Below are positions 11,698 through 25,130 of a stretch of 64,000 nt of DNA, piece after piece. A model generated the notes under the pieces. It ran no database searches. It was not told the DNA's origin and was given only the letters and a program-made list of their open reading frames with translations. This DNA comes from Metellina segmentata. Taxonomy: Eukaryota; Arthropoda; Arachnida; Araneae; Tetragnathidae. The position numbers and the translations under genes are program-made. Each line of letters starts with the position of its first letter. Positions within the stretch are counted from its first letter, which is position 1. Location of the stretch: contig OX375877.1 in the NCBI GenBank assembly GCA_947359465.1, forward strand, positions 28,903,235 through 28,967,234. The letters are read 5' to 3'.

Positions 11698-11925
11698 GAC
11701 TCAGAGGCAATTGGGTCAATTACTGCGTATTATAGAAGATTACATCAGCCTGTTGGAACTGATTAGAATATATATTTAGTAGAAACAGTAATGGTAAACA
11801 TTTGACATCATAAATCTAAATGCGGGTAAGAGTAATGTATAAATATTCGTGATTAACTGCACTCATAATATAAACACTTGAAGGAAGTATGCAACATTTT
11901 TAATACTGAAACATTTTAAAGCAGA
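11698..11925 (+). repeat. Fragment of the hAT-like repeat of 54,478-55,973
   Basis: Shares ACTCAGAGG..A.TGGGTCAATTACTGC, GAAACAGTAATG.TAAAC, AATCTAAATGC and AATATAAACACTTGAAGGAAG with the complete copy, same orientation. Both ends are missing. Confidence 0.75.
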
Positions 11926-12275
11926 AGTACAGAGATGTGCAGTGTATAAGGTTTCGAAGAACATCTCTGTAAAGAGAATATGTCTTCTCACCATTAAGGA
12001 ATTTAGACTTCTAATAATATGTAGGCTGTTAAGAAACCATGATTATAAAGTGAAACTAGTAGAACCTAATGAGTATAATATATAAATGTATGTCGAAAAG
12101 AAAAGGAACCACCAAAAATTTCTATTTATTGACGAGTGTATTATCGAGAATTCCTTTACGCGGACCCTTGTAGTACTCAGAAGCATAGTAGTGACTAGGA
12201 TTGATGACTGAGGGAGAGGAGTTCAGTCCCGAGAAGTATGAACTGTGAACCAATAAAAAGGTGAAACATCTGGAG

Positions 12276-13196
12276 ACCTTCTCAGGGAAATTTTCGTATT
12301 TTTACGTATAAAATCAGATGATATATTGATACTTTTTTCGTAGAACATTCATAAAAATATTAAAAAAATTTTGCGTCTAGCAAATGTTAGTCACTTTCAT
12401 TTCAAATAAAGTCGTTCTAAACAATGTTGTTTTATTGTATCATACATGAGCAAATTATTTAAGGACAGTCTTGAATTACACTAAAACCCTGCTAATTCAA
12501 ACGACCCGTTCATCCTAGTTTGGTTAATCCGAACCATATGTTTTTAAAATTTGTGAAACAAAATGCAGTAAATCAATGACAACATATGTTACAATTATTG
12601 AAATAAAAAACATCATTGGTAAGAATGTACATACATTCAGATTTTTAGATCATCATAAAATTAAAAAGAATAGAAAAATAGTCACTAGAACTTCATGAAC
12701 TATAACATTTGGACCAAATTAATTAGTATTTCCTGTGATAAATACATATAAACATTTTCCTAGTTGGTTCTTCAAAAACCATATTCTAAGTTAAACATTA
12801 AAAAAAATCAAGTGAATAAGAATTTCACTTTTGTCGTTCATTTACGTATATTTTCGTGTAAAAGCCGAGAATTTTCGGAACTTTTTCTAAAGCTAAAGTG
12901 TGGGGGGGGGGTCAGCTTATATACGGATCCGATTATTTAAAAAAAAACTAAGGTACATTTTCGTTAGCCGGGCGCAAGCGATAAATCGCTAACTATCGCC
13001 AAATATAGCACACAAAATAATAATTGAATACCGTAATTAGCACATAAAAATAACAATTGGAAAATGAACATTTTTTGATAAAGCTGTTGGATTCGGATCT
13101 CCGTCCAGTGGCAGCAACTTGGCGAAATTTTCGAATTCTTTAACGATTAACGATTTTTATAGAATCTCCAACGGGTGTCTTTAACCTACATATATA
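12276..13196. other. AT-rich non-coding stretch
   Basis: No gene. Near 12,478-12,540 the string AAACCCTGCTAATTCAAACGACCCG, followed by TTAATCCGAACC, resembles the terminal region of a Tigger-type element. A run of ten G lies at about 12,901-12,912. Confidence 0.4.
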
Positions 13197-14711
<1,515 letters not shown>

Positions 14712-14828
14712 ACTGCCAGTAGTTAAGCAAGGAGAGGAAAATGTTAATTTCCAGAAGCCAATCTGATTTTGAGGCTGCAATATGATGCAGAGGTAGATTG
14801 AAGTATGCAAATGTTTTAAGTAACAGCA

Positions 14829-15797
14829 AATCACGATTTCGTTTCGAGAAATATGCTAAAAAGGTAGTCGTATACGAATCCCGAATTGAAAGTTAGAGGA
14901 GTTGCATGTATAAAAAGGGTTTAGAACTTTCATACGATTAGTTTTCCAAACAGACGTATTGCTATGGCTATAAGAAGACGAATGGCAGATAGTGAGCGCT
15001 GTCGTTCTGTGGTACGCCTTGAAGAAGGGCAATCAATCTCTATAGTTATTATTTTCTTCGGCGTTCATTATTCCGTCATTTCACGATTATGGAAACATTT
15101 CCAAACAAGCCAAACAGTTGTCCGAAGACCTTTGACCGGCCGCCCAAGGGTTATGACCCCAGTGGAAGATCGATATATTGTTGTTGTAGCAAAGCGGAAT
15201 CGAAGGGCGACCTTCACACGTGTGACATCTGTGGTTTCAGCGTCCATTGGTAATACGATATCTGCCACTACCGTGCGTAGAATGTTAAACATAAATGGAC
15301 TGTACAACCGGGTACCACGAGTTTGTGTTCCTCTATCCGTCCAATCCAGAGGGGCACGATTAAAGTGGTGTCGGCGACATATGAATTGGACTGTGTCTGA
15401 TTGGGCTAACGTTATGTTCACGATTGAGTTGAGATTTGCTCTGGAGCCAGATGATAAACGTGTAAGGGTCTAGTGAGAACGGGGCACGCGCAATCGGCAC
15501 CATAACATCATCGAGCATCACGTATTCCGAGGTGGAAGCAACATGGTGTGGGCCGGGATTTCGTTGGGATATCGCACCGACCTGCACATCTATAGACGGG
15601 GTTCTGTGACGGCAGTCTGGTATTGGAATAAAGACCTAGATCCCACTGTGAGATTGTACGCTGTAGCAGTTGGTCCTTCTTTCGTTTTAATGGATGATAA
15701 TGCGTGTCCCTATAGAGCTGGTATCGTTGACGACAACCTGGAGAATGAGGAGATTGGGCGTATGGTTTGGCTGGCGTACTCGAAGAAATATTGATTT
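14829..15797 (+). pseudogene. Second Tc1-family transposase, inactivated
   Basis: Frames 14,964-15,473 and about 15,474-15,794 together read as a Tc1-type transposase. They start MAIRRRMADSERCRSVVRLEEG, with a linker TGRPRVMTPVEDRYI and the core ARLKWCRRHMNW. The first catalytic site reads FTIELRF where family members have Asp-Glu-Ser, so the first Asp is lost. The frame then shifts at the RVRV.R stretch. The second Asp is kept in LMDDNACPYRAG, but the protein ends at LAYSKKY before the third acid. A shorter relative lies at 30,571-31,135. No TIRs were identified. Confidence 0.87.
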
Positions 15798-15799
15798 TA

Positions 15800-16429
15800 A
15801 TAATAATTTCCTACTTCCAAATGTTTTATGAACAAAAATGCAATAAAAAAATGTGACATTATTTCTATCGAATTCGCAAAAAAAATGAAAATGTTAAGGG
15901 GTTAAATAGACTGAGTGGAAAAAAACTTAAGGACTAGTAATGTAAAGTAAAGCAAATCCTATCATGTGTCGTAAAAGTATAAAAAGTAAAAACAGCCTTG
16001 TTATTTAGAAAGGGAGTTTTAATGACATCTGAATCTTAAAAAATATGAAATATTAAAACAAATATTGAACTGAAATTATACATATTATACCATTAATTCT
16101 GAATTCAGCATAAATTTCAAACTTCCTACTTACAACAATGGAAATAAATACAATTAAATCCCATCATTTTTTTCTTAAAACAATAAAGTTATTTTAAGTA
16201 TAATAATGAAGGAGTCCATTGTTTCCTCAGCATCGAAATTTCTACTTCATTGTTACCCAAACATTGTTGCGCATGTAAAACGTATTGTTTTAAAAAGATT
16301 TCGTCATTCATGTTATATCTTTCGAACTGCTAACTGGCATATTTTAAAGCTTTGGTCAAGTGAGATTAATATACGTTTGATTAAAGCGATTTTTTGTTGT
16401 AGAGGAGTTTTCCGCTGCAATTTATTTAT
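15800..16429. other. Intergenic AT-rich stretch
   Basis: No supported gene. A 91-codon plus-strand frame from 16,206 runs into the repeat array below and has no domain I recognise; I treat it as chance. Confidence 0.5.
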
Positions 16430-16582
16430 AAACAGTACTTTTCAGTGCTATTTGCGTCAGTTCTACCGACGTTTTACTTAAAAACAGTACTTTTCAGTGC
16501 TACTTACGTCAATTTTACCGACGTTTTAAACAAACAGTACTTTTCAGTGCTATTTACGCCATTTTTATAGACATCTTATTCG
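16430..16582 (+). promoter_or_regulatory. Three ~50-bp tandem repeats immediately upstream of a small gene
   Basis: The motif AAACAGTACTTTTCAGTGCTA followed by TTTACGTCAATTTTACCGACG recurs with CAGTAC at 16,433, 16,485 and 16,535 (spacings 52 and 50 bp). The third copy ends about 10 bp before the ATG at 16,592. Each unit carries the mirrored pair AGTACT/AGTGCT and an ACGTCA-like core (a CRE-type sequence). The position suggests promoter or 5' UTR repeats; function is inferred. Confidence 0.55.
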
Positions 16583-16591
16583 CCTTTCAAG

Positions 16592-17067
16592 ATGTTGGAT
16601 TGGTTCGGGAAGCAAATGTAAGTGTGTAATCTATTCCTTATATATTCCTTAAATTACTTATTTGTATGCATTTCGGTGTCTGTTAACATTACATTTTTCT
16701 AAAAACTGTTGCTTTTAAATACTTATAATGTGTCCTTTCTTTTCTGGAAAATTAATAAATATTGACCCGCTATTTCAGAAGGAAGTTTCAGGAAAAACGA
16801 AGCAAGAAGAAAAAGGCCAAAAAAGAAGCCAAGCAAAAGAAAAAGCAACCCTACGTTGAACGCGACTACCTCGCTGAGTGGAATGCAGAAAACCCGGATG
16901 AATTCATGGACTTGCGCTTGCGTACCATCCAAGACGAGATGGCAGAAAGGGCCCTTCTTGCTGCTGCACAAGCTGTCGACGCACCAGCCGCTGATCCTGC
17001 CACAGATCTGTCGGATGAAACCAACGGAGTCTCAGACAATTTTGTCTTGACGTCTCAATGGTACTAA
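16592..17067 (+). CDS. Small two-exon protein of unknown function (104 aa), Lys-rich N-terminus
   Basis: Exon 1 is 16,592-16,617 (MLDWFGKQ plus two bases), ending at the donor AT|GTAAGT. Exon 2 is 16,779-17,067 after the acceptor TATTTCAG. The joined frame is open and gives 104 residues. After the opening come a strongly basic stretch (KRSKKKKAKKEAKQKKK, about residues 16-32, possibly a nuclear or nucleolar signal), an acidic/aromatic segment (YVERDYLAEWNAENPDEF), an amphipathic helix-like segment (LRTIQDEMAERALLAAAQAV) and a low-complexity tail. An AATAAA lies at 17,359-17,364, consistent with a 3' UTR of about 300 bp. Three direct repeats sit just upstream. I do not recognise the family. 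Consistent splice sites and the coding composition of exon 2 are the case for it being real. Confidence 0.65.
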
Positions 17068-17358
17068 CCATCGCATAAGTAGAGTCACGGCAGAGAAAAC
17101 CTTCATTCCAAACCGAATGGACTGCGGACTCGTCGATTTCGACCGAAATAATAATAATGTCATCAATGCAAGCAACGGAGAACTGGAATACATAGAAACT
17201 ACATAGAAAACGTTCCGACGAAAACTTTCAAAGCTGACTTTTAAAAATTTGATTCATCAACAATTTTATTTTGGAGCATCTGTATAATCACCTTTTTTTA
17301 CTTTTATTATTCGAAAAACCTAAAAGCACATTTCATGAAATATCTTATTTAAAAACTC

Positions 17359-17364
17359 AATAAA
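17359..17364 (+). terminator. Polyadenylation signal AATAAA for the small gene
   Basis: First AATAAA on the plus strand after the stop at 17,065-17,067, about 290 bp downstream. Inferred from position and motif. Confidence 0.5.
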
Positions 17365-17599
17365 AAATATTTCCCTCCATTACGTGTGTATTCATTGCTT
17401 CAATTTCAAATACTTACCTCATATTTAAGATTCGTCTTTCCCCGGTATGTAGAACACTTCCATTTTGTCATGATGCAACAAAAATCAAAACTGTTCAAGC
17501 AACTTAAAATTTATTTCAGGCCCACAAATCACAGGCCACACTTTACTTACGAAATTTTTTAATAAAGTTTCATAAAACTCAGTAAAGAAACAAAATTTC

Positions 17600-17870
17600 G
17601 TTTCTATAGGGAGAAAATTCTACAAGATTTGTTTAGAGAACTAACAAGCTTCTATTCTATAGAAATTTATAAGTATAGAAATCTACACAAAAACAAAATT
17701 GGGAAACAAAAAATGAGCTTCTATAGAATTAATTCTATATAATTCTAGAGAGGTTTCTACAGACATTCAATAGATTTCTATAAACCTTTCTTTATGCAGC
17801 TTTTAGAAAAGTTTTTCTACCGACATTGTATTGAGATTTCTTTAGATCTTGTCAATAGAGCTTATAGGAA
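17600..17870. repeat. Cluster of short TTCTATAG/CTATAGAA palindromic words
   Basis: TTTCTATAG, CTATAGAAAT, TCTATAGAATT and close variants recur about every 20-40 bp over roughly 270 bp. No protein-coding signal. Nature unknown. Confidence 0.5.
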
Positions 17871-17908
17871 AACAACGGGCTATAATTCTGTAGGATATAT
17901 AGACCACA

Positions 17909-17910
17909 TT

Positions 17911-17977
<67 letters not shown>

Positions 17978-17978
17978 C
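17909..17978. repeat. (TA)n(TG)n microsatellite
   Basis: About 55 bp of TA, with one AA phase slip, running into seven TG units. Confidence 0.95.
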
Positions 17979-18600
17979 ATCATAACAGAAATTATAAGCC
18001 TGCAGTCGTGACGCAGTAGCAAGAGTGGTATTAGGCAACCGGATGAGGATGATCCATTGGTGTGGAATGTAATGCTGGTTCCACAAATGGTGAGGCAGAA
18101 ATTCTAAAATATTTCTTTATTACATAAATAACAAACTAATAACATATGGAGGTTGTTGAGGGTACGAAGTTTAGGACAGCTCTGAGAGCTCACTATTCCA
18201 AGGGGCACAAAGAAAAAGTGCATAGTTCACATGGAACTAGCCAGGGGGATAAGAATTAAAAGAAAGACCAATGGATCATGGGATCTTGCAAAAAAATGCA
18301 TTGGTAGAAGTCGGTAGTTATAGGAAGGAGTAATTTGATCTTAGGCGATTTGAAAGAAAAGGGTTCATGGGAGGTCAAAAATACAGCAAGGTCATGGGGT
18401 CACAAGGGGTAGGAAGATATATTGACCTATTAAACAAAAGAGACAAAATACTGAGAGGAAACTGGGAAGTTAGGGAACGGGTCTCTGGTTGGAATTGTAT
18501 TAAGTGGTTATTTTTAGGTATCGTATCCATATATATCTACTACCCTACAAAAATGGACCGGACAGCAAGATGTCATGGTATAAGGAAAAAAAATAGATGA
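17979..18600. other. Non-coding stretch, unrecognised
   Basis: More GC-balanced than its surroundings, for example around 18,170-18,420. I find no frame with a recognisable domain and no duplicated partner in the window. It could be part of an unrecognised element. Confidence 0.4.
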
Positions 18601-19121
18601 TTTAATACTGGGGATGGTCCCCCACGTGGTGCAATTCCACTAGCAACCCTTCTAGGCATACTTAAAACAAGGTTTGATACACAGCTATGGGTATTTGTGT
18701 CCATTCCTGCTGCAAGAATGTCGCCAGCTCAGCTGTAGCTTTCGACGTGGTTCCCTGGTCTGTAAGCTGCTCTAACTCGTCCGATTGCTCTAACTCGTCG
18801 GTCTGCTCTAACTCGTCCGATAAATGTTCTATAGGGTTTAGGTCGGGACCCTGAGCAGGCTATAGAAGACGTTTTACATCCATATCTCGATACCACTGCT
18901 TGACAGAGGCTGCAACATGATATGGAGCGTTGTCGTCCTGGAAGTAACATTCTTCCATTCCATGAAATTGCCAGAGGGTAGGGAGAACCTGATTGCCCAA
19001 AAATGAACGTGTAGGCGTCGTTGTTCAATTGACCAGGAACAACATGCAAAGGTCCCAAGCCATACCACGATAAACACCCCCAAACAAGGTTTATGCAAAT
19101 ATCTGTTGGTGGCCGGTCCAT
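18601..19121 (-). pseudogene. Tc1-family transposase 3' half, minus strand
   Basis: On the minus strand the frame gives VWGCLSWYGLGPLHVVPG and, after a frame change, FHGMEECYFQDDNAPYHVA (second catalytic Asp). It continues to KQWYRDMD, then a stop, and PAQGPDLNPIEHLSDELEQ (catalytic Glu). It ends in a SMPRRVASGI-like tail and GGPSP near 18,610. Between Glu and tail the five residues DELEQ are repeated three times. The N-terminal half is absent here. Confidence 0.85.
18769..18825 (-). repeat. 18-bp tandem triplication inside the transposase relic
   Basis: GCTCTAACTCGTCCGATT, with GGTCTG variants, occurs three times in tandem, giving Asp-Glu-Leu-Glu-Gln three times on the minus strand. It keeps the reading frame. 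Confidence 0.85.
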
Positions 19122-19152
19122 TATTGTGTGTGTATATATATATATATATATA

Positions 19153-19708
19153 CAGTCCAGTCACTTAAATGTGACCACCTGTCAAAAGCCAAAATAACCA
19201 CCTTTGGCAGAGCGGATCGCTGCGAGACGTGCAGGAAGAGAGTCAATTAGGTTTCTGCACCCAGTGAATGCCAGGAAAACATTCCCCAAACCATAATGCT
19301 CCCTCCTCTAGCCTGGATCCTTCCGGGAATTGTTGCAGGGTGTTTGCTTTCAGACCTTTCACGCCGTATACGCCAACGTCCATCTGTCCGATGGAGCATA
19401 AAACGTGATTCATCGGAAAAAGCCACCTGTCGCCACTCTGTGGACGTCCAGTTGCGGTACTGGCGTACAAATTCCAGCCTTCGTCGCCGATGAACAGCGG
19501 TCAGCATAGATGCAATAACCAGGCGTCTGCTGCGGAGGCCCATGCGTAGCAACGTTCGCTGAACCGTTGTTGAGGATACAATCTTTGTAGCCCCTAGGGC
19601 ATCGTTTATATACACTCCACTGCAATGTGCTGCCACCTGCCTTTTGTGATTGGTTATTTCACGTTGACGTCGAAAGTAGGTGGTGGTCACATTAATGTAA
19701 CTGGACTG
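19153..19708 (-). mobile_element. Deleted Tc1 element with TIRs between TA and TG microsatellites
   Basis: The left end CAGTCCAGTCACTTAAATGTGACCACC and the inverse of the right end, CAGTCCAGTTACATTAATGTGACCACC, match closely. The 556-bp element is preceded by a TATATA run and followed by TGTATGTATG(TG)n. The minus strand encodes the middle of a transposase: VQRTLLRMGLRSRRLVIA, then AFSDESRFMLH (first catalytic Asp) to SIMVWGMFSWHSLG, then a jump. Both the N-terminal part and the Asp/Glu half are missing. Confidence 0.88.
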
Positions 19709-19732
19709 TGTATGTATGTGTGTGTGTGTGTG

Positions 19733-20128
19733 TGACAACTTTATTACAAGTCTCACTACTTATTTACTCATAAAATACGAGCAGGAGAGAGCAATGAAAA
19801 AGACGAAGTTATTAGACCACAGTCATGATTCGAGTGCTACAAGAGATGGCGCAACAAGTTACAAGTTGCGTATCAACAAATTAATTATTCCTTGATCAGC
19901 AACACTCAGACAGATTTCATTGCCTTATACGGTATCATTTGATGGGACATCTTACTGTAATTAGATGGGAACAGATGGCGAGGGAAGATGAATTTAGCTT
20001 AGCTTGCAAAAATTTATTTATTTATAATGCAATAGGCTGCGAAACTGTAAAAGGCACGTGAAAAAATACTCGGAGGCGCCGGACAACCTCGAAGCAATTT
20101 TCCCAAGAATCATTTTTTTAATGTTACA
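19733..20128 (-). repeat. 3' LTR of the minus-strand gypsy
   Basis: On the minus strand it starts TGTAACATTAAAAAAATG at 20,128 and ends GTTGTCA at 19,733 (TG...CA, 396 bp). The polypurine tract abuts it on the internal side. It matches 30,282-30,558 over most of its outer 270 bp (e.g. CTCACTACTTATTTACTCAT, GGCGCAACAAGTTACAAG), with scattered differences that show age. Confidence 0.85.
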
Positions 20129-21464
20129 TTCCCCTTCCCAAGAAGACTACATCCTATGCGTCCATAGGGTGTAGGACATCTAGGAAGAAGCTGTTTATGA
20201 AAACCTAAAATTTGGAATAAACTAGCAACCCTATAACCCAAAACTTCTATCTACCCACTTGCTATCCATTTGTTGTGACATACAAATAGTGAAGATAAAT
20301 ACACCTTTAACATTAATGACTCTTTATCTCAGTCATGGTAAAGAGTATAAACGCAATAAACAATTAGAATATAGGATCCATAAAAATAAAATAAACACAA
20401 TAAATGGTAATCATAATAGAATTATCAATGAGCATCAATACCACACTAGTTCACAATCATACCAAATCAAATACTGTACAAAATAATACAACCAGTTTCC
20501 AGAGAATTGTGTTCTGAAAAGCTAACATAATGAAAATGAAATAATAAAAATCAATAATACTATAAACAGCATATTATAATAATCGTATAATAAAAACCAA
20601 TAATAATACAAATATTTCCAACTGTAATACGTTAACTTGTGTGACCAATAAGGACTTCAGAATATCAGGGACCCAGAGGCTTACCCTAATCACTTCATTT
20701 AGCTACTGTCGCGAACAAGTTCAGAAACCCAACATGAAAGTACAACATTTCTAGTAAATCATAACATGATCATCACTGCAATTTAATTCTATGCAAGTCA
20801 ATAGTAAGTAGTGCTGCTCCAGGATTTTTGATGCATCCAAAAAATTTCTCCAAGTTCTTTTTAGTTATATTTCCTAATAATTAACAAACAAAAAAATTCA
20901 CAAATTCTTTTCCATTATTTCTACATAGTATAACCATGAATATTATTTGCGACTCTCTGCATCTATTTACTTCTAATATACATTTCACTTCCTTCAAGTT
21001 TTAAGTACAAATAAACAAATCTACTCATCCTTATATTCTTCATTCACTTTTCAACTTACAAATACAAAATACAGTCAATTCTCCTGCGTGATCACGCATT
21101 TATTTCTCTAGCTCCATCTTAGGATACTTGCGAGAAAAACACAAAATACGAAAATTTGTAAACTAAATCTATTAATTTCTCTTGGTGCATGAATCCGGAT
21201 GAATATATCTTTACTTAATTCCAATTAATTTATCAGAGTAATGTTTTCTCGTGATAATAATTGTATGTTTAAGCTGTTAATAGAAAAATATGTGAAAGAG
21301 TATAACAATTCTCCTTCAATATCCAATTTCATACAAACAAAAATAAATTTAATAAAAAAAAAAGTTTAACATTCATCACAGATTTTATGCGGGTAAAGTT
21401 CCAAGTAAGGATTCCACAATTTTTCACATTTTATATGAATATTTAATAATTTATTGTCTAACAG
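20129..21464. other. Internal 3' region of the minus-strand gypsy, no frame recognised
   Basis: Lies between the end of the integrase frame and the 3' LTR. It is AT-rich, without an envelope-like or other recognisable coding sequence on either strand. Confidence 0.5.
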
Positions 21465-24400
21465 TTATGATTGAAGATCTCTGTACCAATTGAAATTTAT
21501 CAGCTGGATAAAAAAAAATCTTAATCTTGTAGAATGTACGATATCAGTTTTACTTTTAGTCAAATAGTTAGGCTTATCAATTTCAAATGTCACACTTGAT
21601 AATTTTTTAATTATTGTATAGGGTCCGTCAAAAGGTGAAGTTAATTTTCTGGTATTTGGATAAATAAAATTTTTAATCATTACTTTGTCCCCTTCTTTAA
21701 ACGGAGAATCTAAAAATCTTTTTTTTTTTTTTTTTTTCATATTGTATCTTATTTCTTTCATGGTTCTTGAGTATATTCTCGTATGCTATTTCCCTAGCTT
21801 GTTCTAAAGGAGGTTACATTTCTAAATTAGGTAGAGAATATTTATACGGTAAGGTACCATACAGTAAATAACTGGGAGGAAATGAAGTTACTTGATATGG
21901 TGTGTTATTATATTCTGCGGTTGCTTGTTCTAACAATTTTGGCCAAGGCGTGTTTGAATGTTCATTTTTAATTTTACATCTTATCCATTGTATTATTGTG
22001 GCTCCTACGTGTTCTTGCTTTCCATTACATTGAGGTCTATGTGAAGAAGTCAGAAGTTGAATAACGCCAATATTTTTAAGAAAATGTTTAAATTTAGTGG
22101 AAGTGAAAACTGCATTTCTGTCACTTAAAATTTTCTTAGGCTTGGAAATTTGGAAAATTTATTTCAAACAATTAATATATGTATCGGTGGTAGCATTAGT
22201 ACTAGCAAAAGTCCACACGTTTCTAGTACTATGCACAATGTAAATATTTTTTTGTTGAATGATAATAGCCTAAACCTCCTATGGTATCCAGAGACATTAA
22301 TTCAAAAGGCTGTTTTGCAGGTGGGCGTGCTTGTAGTAGACCATATCTTTTTTGGTGACATTTCTTATTCAATTGACACACTTCACAATACTTTACATAA
22401 CTAGACACATCAATGATTATGGATTCCCAATAAAATATAGGTGGTAAAATTTGTAACATTTTTTGAACTACGGGGTGTCCAAATTTCACATGAGCATTTT
22501 CCATTAATTTTAATCTTAAGGAGAAAGGTATGACAATTTTGGTTAATTTTGGTTAACCCTTTTTTCTGAATTATCCATTATTTTTAAATTTTGGATTAGA
22601 AACATTATCGGATTGTTGGTGCTCTATAATTTTTCTTCTATATTTAATAAATTAACTTGTGTCTCTACAAAATGAGAAATGGGCTGTCTACATAAAAAAT
22701 CTGCTTCATGGTTGGTGGATCCCTTTTTATATTTAATGGTATAATCATACATGGATAATTTGAGGGACCAACTAAATAATCTCCCTGTGAGATGTTTTAT
22801 GGATTTTAACCAGACAAGAGCAGCATGGTCAGTATATATAGTAAATGTAATCCCATGGAGATAGCAATGGAATTTTTCTACTGAATCGACAATAGCTAGA
22901 CATCCTAATTCTGAGACACTATAATTTTTTTCATAAGGTCTTAAGTACCTAGAATAGTATGCTACAGCGTGTGAATTCCCATCGGGATGCAACTGCTTCA
23001 GAATATTTCCTATGCCATCTCCAGAGGCATCCACAAATAAACTACATGGATAATTAGGATTATATACTGTATAGACAAAATTGGTTTAGAAATTAAACAG
23101 TTTTTAAGAGTCTCATATGCTTCTTGACATTCAGCAGTCCAATTCCATTTTGTATCTTTTTTTAACAAATTATTCAAGGGTTTCCTTGAATTAGTTTCGC
23201 ATAGTTCTTAATGAAATTATTGTACACGTTCACGCTCCTTAAAAATCCTTGCAATTGTTTCACATTGCCTGGAGGAATTAGTTTTTTGATAGTTTCTATA
23301 TTAGCATCATTTGATGAAAAAGTCCCTTCCCCAATTTCATATCCCAAAAAAGAAATTTTTGTTTGTGCTAATTGGCATTTAGCAAATTTTAATTTAATAT
23401 TTTCCTTTTCGCAAATTTGAAAAATAGTTCGTAATTGTTCCAAATGTTCTTTTAAGTTGTTAGAGAATATTACTAAATCGTCAAAGTAATTCAAAGCAAA
23501 ATTGATCTGATACTTGTTTAAAATTTGTCTAATGATCCTCTGAAAAATGGCCGGACTATTTTTATAGCCAAATGGGAGAACTTGAAATTCATACAGTCCG
23601 AAGTTACAAGTAAATGCCAATTTTTCCTTACTTTTTTCCTCCAATGCAATATTCCAATATGCAGAGGCTATGTCTAATGTGGAAAAGATTCTAGCTTGAC
23701 TCAATTGATCTTAATTCACCGTCAATCCTCGGGATCAGCTCTTTACCTGTTTTACAAATATCATTAATTTTCCTGTAATCTATACATAGCCTTGGTTTCC
23801 CTTCACCTCTTTTCTGCGCTAAGGTCACTGGACTGATATATGTACTGCAAGATGGTTTGATAATATCATGTTTTAACAATTCATCAATTTGTTTTTTTAT
23901 CTCAATATTATCTTTTTGAGAGGCCCTGTAGGGTCTTAACGATACAGGCATTTCTGAAGTTAAAACCACCTTAGCTGGTTCCATTCTAATTCGTCCAATA
24001 TTAAATTTGTTTTTGGAAAACATGGGCCTGAAGGAGAGTATCAGAGATGCCAGTTCTGTGTTTTGTTCCATTTCTGCAAATCCAGGTAAATTTTCCTGCA
24101 TAGCGAAATGACTTTTAAAATTTTCAGTCAAGGGGGGTGTAATCCCCACTTCCTGTAATTGTTGTAGAAGCTCAATATCTCCAGCACTTCCCTCTGACGC
24201 ATAAACATTATCAATACACTTAATAATTTTACTATAATGTTTATTATAATTCTTATTATAAAAATATCTCGTTTCTATCGCATCATAATTCTCACCATCT
24301 GTAACATCATTATAACTTTTACTAAATTTTACATAATTTTTATTTGTTCATTAATTTCCCTCAAATGATACTCCGCTTTACCTTTCTTATTACAATACGT

Positions 24401-24790
24401 GATATCTTTACCCTTTTGAAAAAAATTTCCATTTTTTATATCGAGATGTAAATCAAATAGTGCCGCATGTTGCAAGGAAATTAACAAATAAGACAAATCA
24501 GAGTCAATAACATACATAGTGACATTTTTCTTAATTTCTCCTATTTTGACATTTACCTCTATAATTCTGGTTATGTTTAATCGTCCACTAGTTTGCTGCA
24601 CCACCTACAACTTTTCATCCCCCCCCCATTTCTCTACATTTTAAGGACCTGACAAAAACCTCGCTTATTATAGTCACATTGCTGCCAGTGTCAATGAGAC
24701 CCAGTAAGTCTTGTCCAGTATCTGGAAAACACATATCGGTCATAAGAAATACGTTTCCGGTACAGTGCAAACTGATAGGGGGCCCTGCAC
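21465..24790 (-). pseudogene. Degenerate gypsy pol (protease-RT-RNase H-integrase), minus strand
   Basis: Read right to left. Protease: LLGLIDTGSNVTIISE near 24,690, continuing as the 91-codon frame at 24,329-24,604. Reverse transcriptase: 24,149-23,691 (KPRLCIDYRKINDI) and, after a frame break near 23,700, 23,704-23,174 (STLDIASAYW; catalytic YFDDLVIFS). RNase H: 23,034-22,624 (MDASGDGIG, YTDHAALVWL, NHEADFLCR). Integrase: from 22,504 with the zinc-binding H/C pairs (HVKFGH, CEVCQLNK), LDTIGG, then ILSDRNAVFTS and QCNGKQEHVGA with interruptions. The C-terminal GPY-like domain is at 21,761-21,465 (SPFDGPYTIIKKLSSVTFEI). Several frameshifts and stops make it nonfunctional. Confidence 0.9.
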
Positions 24791-24794
24791 GAAA

Positions 24795-25130
24795 TCACTT
24801 TCTGCAGTCTCGGACAAAGTGGCCCTTCAGGCCACACTTGTAACAGGTAGCTGTGGGTCTATTTAGTGGTGGGGTTGGCACTGCTTGGGTTTGGATAGGT
24901 CTAGGTCTCCAAGGTTTTCGTGGCAAATATGGTGATCTCCATGGTCTGGATGATGGTCCCTGATACTGTTGTGGTCTCCTACTCCATGGTTGCTGTAATC
25001 CAGTCCATGGTGGGAAGGCAAGGGTCGGTCGTCTCCAAGGTGAGGTTGTTCCGCTGAGGGACTTGAACTCCAAGAACCTGGAGATCGGCTCTTTCCACCG
25101 ACGACCTTTATGTACACACCGTGAACCATT
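24795..25130 (-). pseudogene. Gag nucleocapsid remnant with zinc knuckle, minus strand
   Basis: A Pro/Arg/Trp-rich segment ends in a CCHC knuckle, CYKCGLKGHFVRDC (C-x2-C-x4-H-x4-C), typical of gypsy Gag. Only about 90 residues are open. The gap to the LTR is too short for a full Gag, so most of the capsid region has been deleted. The segment from 24,830 outward is duplicated at 29,700-30,116. Confidence 0.82.

Noticed and set aside
16206..16481. 91-codon plus-strand frame as an upstream gene
   Set aside because: It runs into the 50-bp repeats, has no domain and no good start or splice context.
20129..21464. Envelope gene downstream of the minus-strand gypsy pol
   Set aside because: No open frame, signal peptide or transmembrane pattern on the element's strand.
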